Part shown: positions 8,028-16,397 of the stretch, piece by piece | How the letters are laid out: each line of letters begins with the position of its first letter | Numbering within the stretch: position 1 is the first letter of the stretch | Assembly (NCBI GenBank): GCA_015499985.1 | Contig: JAAAUF010000326.1 | Span: 21,867-39,539 of the forward strand | Direction: 5' to 3' | DNA: 17,673 nucleotides | From: Haplosporangium gracile | Taxonomy: Eukaryota > Mortierellomycota > Mortierellomycetes > Mortierellales > Mortierellaceae | Notes under the pieces: model-generated | What the model saw: only the letters and a program-made list of their open reading frames with translations | Told to the model about the DNA's origin: nothing | The model's database searches: none | Program-made: the position numbers and the translations under genes

Positions 8028-9826
8028 ATGGACACGTTCTCCTCGCCTTCAACAGGGGAGGACCCCAACGTGTGCCTCCGATTCTCTCTTGGACCCACCA
8101 ACCTCGGTATCCTGCGCCCACACCTCGACGTCATGAAGGAGCACCCCGTCGTCATCGACCAGCGCGACTTTCGCTTCGACGTCTACGGACGACCAGCCGA
8201 TGTGGCCAACGCGATCGCCTACAGCTTCCTGGGTCCCGCCAAGAGCGTTGTCCATGCACCACATGGATCCAGTGCAGTTTTGGCTGGTACAAGTCCAGAG
8301 CAGAAGAGACAGTCGTTATCTGTGGTACATGCAAGAAAGGAACAACAGCTGCCTTCCCTGGAACATACAAGAAATGACCAACGGGAGTGTGACACGATAG
8401 CAGAACGTCATACAGCAGGAAGGATCAGCATCGATAACCAGGCAGCGCCTCACGGTTTACCAGGTCACGGATGTTTGATCAACAAGACCGAGCCATCAAC
8501 ACCAACAGCAAAGATTCCGTTATCATCTGAGGCATCAAAAACAACTAATGTGGTCTCGCCGCCGCCGGACGCAGCTAAATGGAAGACAGATTACGATCTG
8601 GCATGGGAGCGATTCTTTGGTACACGCAACAACAAGGAACAAGAACCAACAGAATCACTCGAGCCAAAGCCTTGGTCGGTAACGGTTCTGCTGAGCATGC
8701 CCTTCCGAGTCATCCAGTACCTAATGTTGACCTCTCACGGTTTCAAAACCTATCTTGTCGAGGAACCAAATTTGGACGCCTGCGCCCATCAGGGAATCTC
8801 TCAGGAGCGCCTCAAGCTCATTGCTCAGCAAGCAGGGATGGTGATCGCTATCAACGATGTCCAGTTGCCCAGTATCGAGTCCAATCCGGAAGAGTCCCCG
8901 GTCTGGCTGCAGTTGGACGATCGAAAAGCACTTCGAGCTGTCCTTTTGGGTGTGGGCAAGGCTCTACAACAGGAGCCAATTCGGGGAGTCGTTCAGAAGG
9001 GACTTGGGCAGGATGAACTGGAGTTACGCAAGAGATGGGACGGAATTCTTGACCAAACCATCACTTCAGGGACCACGCCTAATGAGGGGGAGTGGGTAAT
9101 GGATTATCGAGCGTCGAGGAAGGAGAACGTTCGAACAACCGAATCGGCCAACTGGGGCGAGTCTCCGATTGAAGACAGACGAGCACAATGGGACAAGAAC
9201 TCGGCAGCCCTAGCTGCTCAACGGAGACGACAAACAGAGCGAGCTCGACACCCTCTTGCGCCAAGAATTGCTTCTGTAAGTCGATTCATCTGCCTGTTCA
9301 TGTTCTTTGTGGTATAAAGTCAAATGATATCATGCATTAATTAGCTTTTTTTATTTTATTTTCACTGTTGTATCTGTAGCCCAATAGGATCGCTGAGCAC
9401 CGTCAAAGGTCTGAGCGAGACGCATGGAGCAATCGGCTGACGGAGGAGCGGGACAGATGGGACACTGCAGTTGGAGTGGATCAATCAAGGTGGGATACAC
9501 CGTCAGTGGTGACGAGAGATCCATGGACGACGACCACCTCTCAGAGTGTTGGTAGCTTTTTCACAGAGAGTGAGCACCATGGAGCTGAGCTCTCTGTTGA
9601 TGGTATTATTGGAGCCAGTACGGGCAAGCGCAGCTTGAGTGAGGGTAGTCAGGGTAGCGGGCGTAGCAGCAGGAGCGCTAGCAGCCAGGAGGTTCCTTGG
9701 ACCGTTACCAGGGAATCTCGTCCTCACGATCGCAACAATAACAACAATGGGGATCCATGGGGGACTGCTGCAACTTCTTGGGAGGATGTCGAGCCCTTAG
9801 AGCCGGGGGTTCCCAGCGTTCTCTGA
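8028..9826 (+). CDS. Unrecognised 564-residue protein with 11-residue W repeat and DPW motifs
   Basis: There are two exons: 8028-9275 (416 codons, phase 0, donor GTAAGT) and 9380-9826 (acceptor TGTAG), stop TGA. I do not recognise the family. Residues 10-75 look folded (VCLRFSLGPTNLGILRP and on). Residues 75-185 are low-complexity. Residues 185-350 look folded again (AAKWKTDYDLAWERFFG, then WSVTVLLSMPFRVIQYLML). The C-terminal third is charged and disordered. In it tryptophans 432, 443, 454 and 465 are exactly 11 residues apart, most in the context R-W-D-T, with W388 a further 44 (4 x 11) before. Two DPW tripeptides (RDPWTT, GDPWGT) resemble the AP-2 appendage-binding motif of endocytic proteins. 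There is no signal peptide or clear membrane segment. Start choice: first ATG in an open frame following a typical leader. Coding status is confident, function unknown. Confidence 0.85.
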
Positions 9827-9994
9827 ACTTTCTCGCTTGGTCTAGTACGCCACCATTTTCCTTCGAACAGTCCCTGTTTCTTTTGTTAGAACAAAATTGC
9901 TTTTTTTCTTTCTTCTTTCTTTTCATTCTTTTTCACACTTTGCACATCACTGTTTACATCAACAACCGTCCTCTCAGACTCGACAAGTACAACA

Positions 9995-10638
9995 ATGGTA
10001 AAGCATAAGCTCATGCTAGACTCTTGTTTATTTCATCGGCGACACAAAAATCATCGTGATCGCATTCGACGCGCGTCAAGTTCACTGACTAATCCCCACG
10101 ACCACGCTCCTTATTTGCCTTTAATTTTAGGCCACGTCTCAGTATTACAGAGTAAAGCGCAATACGCAGACAATCTTTGTCAACACCACCAACCCCAACG
10201 CAGACACAGTCTTGACGCTGAAGCAGAGGGTCATCAAGGCGCTTTCATCGACCAGGGATCGGGACGAGTCTGCGGCGGCTATCGCACACCCTGCAGACAT
10301 TCACCTCTTTGACTACAAGAACACCAGCCGACCGGTCGACCTTGTCGACTCCAAGACTTTGGCGAATTCAGGACTCGTCGACCAGCAAATTATTGCTATG
10401 GTCTTCAAGACCCCTTGTAAAGATTTTTGTTTGTGTTTTGCTATATGTGGAGTTGCTTTTTGTTGTCAAGTTAAAGGAACTAACATAGAACATATGTTTA
10501 CTGCTTATGTATATACTAGCTGGAGCATGGGAGGATGTTTACATTGCACCAATGGATTTGGCATCAGACTTGGACGACTTGGAGGACGAACCTGAGGAAG
10601 TTGAGTACAGGGCTTCCAAGGGCAAGGAGCGTGCATAG
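9995..10638 (+). CDS. Elongin B-like ubiquitin-fold protein
   Basis: Elongin B pairs with elongin C as an adaptor in elongin A (transcription elongation) and Cullin-2/5 ubiquitin ligases. There are three coding exons: 9995-9997 (the ATG alone), 10131-10416 and 10520-10638, giving 135 residues. The first intron begins directly after the start codon (ATG followed by GTAAAG) and ends in TTTTAG. Along the protein, elongin B landmarks come in order: YYRVKRNTQTIFV (beta hairpin), TLKQRVIKAL (helix), HLFDYKN, LVDSKTLANSGL, IIAMVFKT and a C-terminal WEDVYIAPM. These match the human pattern of RRHKTTIF, ELKRIV, LLDDGKTLGECG, VGLAFR and FEALCIEPF. The end is acidic (LDDLEDEPEEVEY). The gene is convergent with the phosducin-like gene. 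AATAAA at 10743-10748 may serve as its poly(A) signal. NEDD8 or another ubiquitin-like protein is less likely: there is no C-terminal GG. Confidence 0.8.
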
Positions 10639-10742
10639 AATACAGCATTCACATCAGGAACATCAATAACAGTAATAACCACAACAAATTGCTGGGCAGT
10701 ATTCAATGAAAAAATTATGACGGAAATTCAGCAAACGATATG

Positions 10743-10748
10743 AATAAA
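10743..10748 (+). terminator. AATAAA signal downstream of elongin B-like gene
   Basis: AATAAA occurs 104 bases after the elongin B-like stop, in the 170-base convergent spacer shared with the phosducin-like gene on the other strand. Confidence 0.5.
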
Positions 10749-10808
10749 CAGCCAGGGACTTTTGAGTCGTTTTGAAAAATGATGATATTTCGATAGAGAA
10801 GAGGGAGG

Positions 10809-12129
10809 CTAGTAATCGTCGCTTTCGTATTCGTCGTCGTCACTGAGGGCTGCTACTGCTGAACTGCGGATCGAAGACTTCTTGCTCTATTGACGAAAGA
10901 AACATGGAAAAAGGACGATTGTTAGTGTATACGTGTGTCCGACGTGTGATTTTTGCTTTCGCAAAAATTAATTATTTGACTCCTGCATGATCAATTGTTA
11001 TTTGTGTCGGTTTTTTGCTTGTCGATGATTTACCTCCTCAGACTTGGACGCCCTTGATTCTGGGACCTTGATGGCACCCACACGACGGAGGTATGCCTCA
11101 ATATCTATCGGCGTGACATTTAAAGCAACAAAGAGCGAGACGGTTAGTTAAAGGAAAGTGAATAAAGGCTGAAAATGGAACCAACAGAGTGCAATAGCCT
11201 ATAAAAGTGCCAAGAGTCACATAACCCTGAAAACGACACAAAAGGAATAAGAAAAAAGTACCTTCTGGCTTCATGTTAAGTCCACCGAGTTGAGCGGCGC
11301 CGACGAGCTGACTCTTGACGTCTCCGTCGCTATAGATCAGAAGGGTGGGCAGGTTGCGGTCGGGGTAGTTGGGAATACACTGGTCTCCAATGATCTTGAC
11401 AAACTTTGTCGACTTGTTCCTTGCGGCGACTGTTGCCAAGTGTGCTCCCATCAGTTTGCAGATTGGCAGACTATTTTCGTGAAACGATGATAGAAGTAAC
11501 GAGTTAGAAGCCATTGGGGTGGAGACTCTGGGAAGGAGCAACATTGAACGCGGCGGCAGTAGTCTTGACCTAAAAGGAACTTACTATTCTTTGTAGAGGT
11601 AGGCGACAACCCAGACTTCCTTGCTTGCGTCTGACACCTCGCGGACGAATTCCGTCTTGTAAATGTGCTGGATCTCGCCAAACTTGTCCTCGGACATCTC
11701 CTGCTTGATAGCGTTCAGTCTCTGCTGTCTAGTAACAAAAAAATGTGTAAAGATAGATCAACAAGGTGAGCAATTGAGCCATGGCGGAACATTTTTAGAA
11801 GTTTTTGGAATGTTTCTTTCAGACCAAAAAAAAAGTGGACGAACAAAGCATGCGACTAGGATTAGGTACAAGGCGATCAAAAAAATAAAGAAGTGGTCAA
11901 GTTACCTGTATTCCATCAACATGCGCTCGTCCTCCTCGTTATCCTCGTCCAAGAGTTCGTCTAACTCATCGACGGTCTTTTGTTCATAGTTCTTTGCGTC
12001 GCGTTTTGCGATGACCTCGTCAATCATGTCGACGATGTCGGCCTCTGTGATCTCCTCCTTCTTGGGGATAATGCCTTTAGCGCGGAGAATGTCGTTCCAT
12101 TCAGTGTCTTCGTCGTGGTTGTTGGCCAT
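10809..12129 (-). CDS. Phosducin-like protein, Plp2/PDCL3 type
   Basis: Thioredoxin-fold co-chaperones of this group bind the CCT chaperonin and assist folding of actin, tubulin and cell-cycle proteins; the yeast homologue Plp2 is essential. Five exons join in phase: 11906-12129, 11585-11728, 11262-11470, 11034-11104 and 10809-10886, giving 241 residues, close to the family's 239-286. The N-terminus (DTEWNDILRAKGIIPKKE) is the hallmark of the PDCL3 group. An acidic EEDERMLMEYR helix follows, then the thioredoxin-like domain with VWVVAYLYKE and the signature CIPNYPDRNLPT at about 154-165. The tail is Ser/Asp-rich (SDDDEYESDDY), probably CK2-phosphorylated. The chosen ATG starts MANNHDEDTEWND, matching the family; an in-frame ATG 96 bases upstream (12223-12225) would add 32 residues and is judged to be leader. 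Introns are 114-177 nt with good donors. Confidence 0.92.
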
Positions 12130-12999
12130 TGTTGGGATGCGGGTGATGGTCGTCTGAGGAGAGGGCGAGGAAAAGGTGATGGAACGGAAAAGAAGAGATG
12201 CTTGAACGATAGCCTTTTTTGGCATCGGGCTACAGAGATTAATTAAGGCTGGACCTGGGAACGAGAGCGCTGATTGGCTGGATCAGCAAACCGACACCAA
12301 TCCTCTATGAGGAGTAAAGTAGCTTAAGGGGTATAACTTGAGTTCAATCCCGAGGAGACGCAACTTGTTTTTATCTTCGTGCGGCACATTTTTTTTTTCT
12401 TTTTTCTTTTTTCTTCTCTTGCACGTCTCTCGTACACATATTTCCCACTTACCATCTTCCACCCACTCAGGACCCTTGTTTTCTTTTTCTTTTTTTTTTT
12501 TTTCTTTTTTTTTGTTTTCTTTTTTTGCCCTTTTCCATAATATTTCCCTTTTGTTTTCTGCCCAAAAACTTATCCCCCCGAAAGTCTCTTGTCAAGATCA
12601 GCCGAACTCCCTCCATCTCAGTGCTCCATCGTCAATTGGTAAGAGTCTTCTCCTTGTCGCACTTTACTTTTCTTCTAGCCATTGTGAACAAGCAACAACA
12701 AACCACAAACAACCGATGTGTCCGCTTTACTTGCTCTATTTCAATTGCTCACCGTCTCACGCGTGTCAAACCACCTTTTCTCTCTTTTTCATTCTGGTCA
12801 TAGGCTTGCTCACTAGACTCGCTCTTCAAATCTTTCATTCTTGCCTAAGTGGATCACCGACCTGTCCTTCCCTGCTCGTCAGTGTCCCCTTCTCAACAAC
12901 TTACCCTGGCATAACAATCAGGACACAATCCATCTTTTCTGAATACCATCAACACAACAACAATTACCATATAATCAACAACAGCACACACACACAACC
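12130..12999. promoter_or_regulatory. Divergent promoter region (phosducin-like / PAH gene)
   Basis: An 870-base divergent gap. It contains two CCAAT boxes in opposite orientation (ATTGG at 12273-12277, CCAAT at 12297-12301), long T-rich tracts (about 12389-12420 and 12480-12535) and an A/C-rich leader (12940-12999) ending in a CA run just before the PAH gene ATG. A possible 5'-UTR intron donor, GTAAGA, is at 12639. The long plus-strand open frame through here is carried by T-rich low-complexity sequence and is not believed. Confidence 0.6.
12273..12301. promoter_or_regulatory. Inverted CCAAT-box pair
   Basis: ATTGG (12273-12277) and CCAAT (12297-12301) lie 19 bp apart in opposite orientation, about 145-170 bp upstream of the phosducin-like start. 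CCAAT is the binding site of the fungal HAP/NF-Y complex. A pair could serve both directions of this divergent promoter. It is a short motif, so chance cannot be excluded. Confidence 0.4.
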
Positions 13000-15386
13000 A
13001 TGAGCGTACCTCGGGATTCTTCAAAGGAACAGGACGATGCCAGTGTTGCTGCCTCGTTTGCTCGCTCACTTGCTGGGACCCCTTTGGACGCTACTGCCAA
13101 TGATATCACACTCGCCCTGAGTGGCACCAACGGTCGAGTACCCACTAGCGACAGCACCAGCAACGCCAACTCGGCCGTTCCTACTTCAGTTCACAACATC
13201 GACATGCTCATGTCGGATATCACAAGTGCGGTCCAGAGCAATATCGCAGCCATGGACCAGCAATCCCAACAACAACAGCTTCAACAACAGCAGCAGGCTC
13301 AACCTGACGCCCGGATGGCCATTGCGCAGCAATTGGTCTCCCTGTCTCAAAACAACTCGCGTGGCAACGAGTAAGTTCATTGTCGTCTTTGTGTGGAGAT
13401 AACTAGGCCACCTTGGCCGCTTGTTGTTTTGCTTTGATTGTCGTTTATTTGCCCGGTTTGTTATTTTTGGACTTGTATATCTTTGTGAGGGAACATAACA
13501 TGGCAATTGTAATGCACATGCAGGATCCGCTCTTATTTTTACTTTGACCAACAACGAGCAAACAACGCCGCATTGGATCGGATTGACGTACTTAATGAAC
13601 GGTTTCTATTCTTTTTTTTTTCTTTCGCCTTCAACTTTCGTCCTTGCCCTTTCGTTAGTCTTCATCTTCATGGAACGACTTCGTCGGCGGTTCTGAGTGC
13701 GGCAGCAGCAGGAATTACACCACAGGACACACCCATGTACAAGAGCGCTGTCGACTATGTCAGTTCTGTCAAAAAAGCTTACGAAAACAACCCTCAGGTC
13801 TACAAGGACTTCATGACTGTCCTGGAAAGCTACAACAGTTTGATGTAAGTTTTCATCAAGCACCATCAATGACTATATGTGAATTTATGTGATATCCAAA
13901 CGATATTGTTCTTCACTTGGCATGCTACTGATTTTAATTGGCTATCGATCCCTCTCCTATTTTGTTTGTAATTAGCATCCCGGCAGAGGAACTCGTTCGC
14001 ACTGTGATGACTCTTTTCCAGGACCAGCCAGACTTGTTACTTGGATTCAAGGAGTTCATCCCAGAGACGCAGGAGGTTTTGAACCATTTGGTACCAGTAT
14101 GTAGAAAATTGAATGCCTGAATCACATGGACTCTTTGATGAAGTGTTTGACGATTCTGTGAACCAGTCAGCTGAACATTGTTCTAACCCATCTTCCCTCC
14201 CTTTCATTGTCCGTTTCTAGCCTATGATGTACTCGGATTACAAGGCACCAGTAGTACAAATACCAACACCTGCTGCCGTGGCGCCTCCAGGTGAGAAGAG
14301 GGTCTAGAATTTCACGGACTGGGATCCCAAAAGGGACACGCTGACGCTATTTGACGGCATTCAACTTTTTTTTTTTTTTGGTTCTGATGCACTCTCCCAT
14401 TTTCTTTCTTTCTTGTTCTTATCTACTCGTTCGATTGACGATCTTAGAAGCGGCTGATTTTCTGAGCTTGATCAAGGTATATACGCAGCACGGATGAGCA
14501 ATAGCGCAAAGATTAGCAACTGTTGGCAGGATGAAAATTACAGGGAAGATGAGCTGACCCGAACTGACTTTTTACTTTGTGCTCCTTTCTTATAGGAACG
14601 CTCCCAACAAGAGCCGGACATGTACCAACACCTGATCACATTGCTGAGGAACTTCAAAAAGGACAGCTCATACTCCAACGTACGTCTTCAGCACCATCAT
14701 CTCTGTCTTCGCACGAATGGATACAAGGATACTATATGTCAATTGAACGGAAAGCTAACAGCCTTTGGTATTTACTTTGGAATATTATAGCTTTACTTTT
14801 ACGTGTCGATTATCTTGCGGTACCACCCTCACCTACTGCAGCGCTTCCACAAGTTCTTGCCAGCGGTGATTGCGGATTGTGAAGTGACGGAGCCAAGGAT
14901 CATATCAAAAGCCCCACCGGAAGAGTTAGTCGTGTCCCAAGACTTTATCGACGCCAAGGAGTTCATTCAATCTGTCAAGGTATACCTTACCTTCCTCGCC
15001 TTAGTCTCGAATGTGCGGACTTGCGAGGATTTTGATCTAACGCAAGATTATGCTTTTTGCCACCAAAAAAAACTAGCATGCTGCCAAGAGCGACATGTCA
15101 ATGTACGATCGTTTCATTTTCGCACTGGAAAAGTACCAGCGCAACGGCTGGACAATCGATCAGGTAAGACGACCTTTCTTGGACTCTTTGTGCAGTTAGC
15201 ATTTGGATATAGGGCGTGAATCATGAATACCATATTCATTTCTCTTCATTAACTATTTCATTCGGGTATCTTGAACTGCATCTTTAGGTCTATTCTGAAG
15301 TGTCGCTTATTTTCTGGAATCATCCCGACCTACTTGCAGGATTCAAAAATTTCATCTCTTCAGTACCGACACCCCCACAGCCATAA
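13000..15386 (+). CDS. Sin3-like protein made only of three PAH domains
   Basis: PAH (paired amphipathic helix) domains of Sin3 corepressors bind transcription-factor peptides. Exons (hand-phased): 13000-13370, 13659-13844, 13976-14096, 14221-14290, 14448-14476 (29 nt), 14596-14679, 14791-14979, 15077-15163, 15288-15386; total 411 residues and a TAA. The N-terminal 145 residues are Ser/Thr-rich and disordered with a Q-rich run (QQSQQQQLQQQQQ). PAH1 is about 151-215 (YVSSVKKAYENNPQVYKDF, LFQDQPDLLLGFKEFIP). PAH2 is about 252-311 (FLSLIKERSQQEPDMYQHL, YHPHLLQRFHKFLP). PAH3 is about 338-403 (FIDAKEFIQSVK, SMYDRFIFALEKYQ, FWNHPDLLAGFKNFI). It stops eight residues later, so the Sin3 HDAC-interaction region and C-terminal domain are absent; full Sin3 is normally over 1,000 residues. 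An extra exon at 13524-13601 is possible and also in phase. Confidence 0.82.
13524..13601 (+). other. Possible alternative exon of the PAH gene
   Basis: This lies inside the unusually long (288-nt) first intron. After the CATGCAG acceptor the frame reads SYFYFDQQRANNAALDRID, coding-like, and a weak donor (GTTTCT at 13602) keeps phase with the exon at 13659. Using it would split the first intron into 152 and 57 nt and add 26 residues before PAH1. The donor is non-consensus, hence low confidence. Confidence 0.3.
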
Positions 15387-16154
15387 AGCATCCCACTCTT
15401 TTTTTCTTCCACCAATTATTTCAACCGTGTCTCATGCCTGTACAACCATAATATTTAACTCTTGTATTTTGGACTGCCAATTGACTGACAAGAAAAGAAA
15501 ACACTAAGGCTCCCCTAAGGCGGAACATGATGGTTCTAAGAATCCACTGGATGAACTTGGCGTGGCTTCATGCATGTTGAAGTACACGATGAGAGGAGCT
15601 CGGTCATCATATTCTTTTAGGCTCTCCTTCTGTGACCAAAGACTGCCGACTAGGACACTTTTTCATCTGTGAGGATGGCTGCCAATCTGGAACAGCGTGT
15701 TTTTTAGGAGTATATAAATGCCCAAAGGAAAACTATTGCATATGAATAATACGTTGAGGGCTGTGGACGTGTTGATGAAGATTGGGGGACGCAGAAAGCG
15801 ATCAAGAGTCACGACATAGAAACAATTTTGTAAATCGACGATTGAAAGAAAAGCGTCGAAAAAAAAATATATATACTGTTGTTATGGATAATTAATGGCA
15901 TGCTCCAAGATAAACATGAGAACAGTGTTTTTGAACGTTAGCGGCATGGACCAGTGCGCCAAGCGTAAACAGGAGGATCCATTCCACGATGGTAGAAAAC
16001 AGTCAGTTCACGAAGAAAAGGTGAAAAGTAGAAATAAATCAGGGCATCTCGTTCTTGTCATTTTCAACCACTTCGAATTACAAGTGAAAAGCAGGCAAAG
16101 CAGCGATAAACAACTCAAACAAGCGATTGTGGTAACTTTAAATGAATGAAGCTT
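15387..16154. other. Intergenic, no confident gene
   Basis: This is the 3' flank of the PAH gene. It contains a minus-strand open frame without a clear start (15504-15662), a TATATAAA at about 15712-15719 directly followed by a 33-codon ATG frame, an A/T run (15859-15877) and an 84-codon plus frame at 15895-16149 rich in Lys/Gln/Ser with no recognisable motif. None has enough support to be called. Confidence 0.4.
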
Positions 16155-16397
16155 TTATGATTGACCATGAGCGCTAGCCTTGGCTTTGAATGTGATGAGG
16201 AGGATCTCGAGGTTGAGAAGGACTGAGATTTTGTTGAGGTGACAGTAGCCGTTGGAGGGTGGGAATTTAGGGGCTCGTGGCGATGAATTATGAAAACTAG
16301 TGGAAAAGGCGGGTGGTACTTTTCGAATACTGTTTTTGACAACACCAGAACCTATGGGCTTGAGATGGGGTAGGATGATTAGGACCAATAGCCACAT
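16155..16397 (-). CDS. Possible small protein, 80 residues, N-terminal hydrophobic segment
   Basis: This complete ATG-to-TAA frame begins MWLLVLIILPHLKPIGSG, a possible signal-anchor or membrane segment, followed by a basic/proline middle part and a helix-like end (LNKISVLLNLEILLITFKAK). Codons in the second half strongly favour C at third positions (CTC, AAC, ATC, GTC, GAG, TTC), like the confirmed genes here. A T-rich run lies just upstream on the same strand. I do not recognise the protein. It could also be an exon of a longer minus-strand gene, or chance. Confidence 0.3.
   Translation of the reverse strand: MWLLVLIILPHLKPIGSGVVKNSIRKVPPAFSTSFHNSSPRAPKFPPSNGYCHLNKISVLLNLEILLITFKAKASAHGQS

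Noticed and set aside
10779..10846. TGATGA and CTGA resembling C and D boxes of a snoRNA.
   Set aside because: The interval overlaps the last exon of the phosducin-like gene and lacks a terminal stem.
12325..12365. GTTCAATCC resembling a tRNA T-loop.
   Set aside because: No flanking 5-bp T-stem, no anticodon arm or acceptor stem at the right distance on either strand.
12338..13003. Plus-strand 221-codon open frame upstream of the PAH gene.
   Set aside because: It consists mainly of T-rich tracts translated as Phe/Ser and ends at the PAH gene start; it is promoter/leader sequence.
15718..15819. 33-codon ATG frame right after TATATAAA.
   Set aside because: The TATA-like element abuts the ATG, too close to drive it, and the peptide has no recognisable feature.
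16236..16260. GTAGCCGTTGGAGGG is shared with the FHA exon at about 3647-3661, and the flanking translation (PPSNGY) resembles the FHA gene's HPSNGYFDSK; considered as a decayed FHA-domain copy.
   Set aside because: A 15-mer shared once between strands is roughly expected by chance in 17.7 kb, and alignment outside it needs several gaps. The local frame also looks like an intact small ORF.
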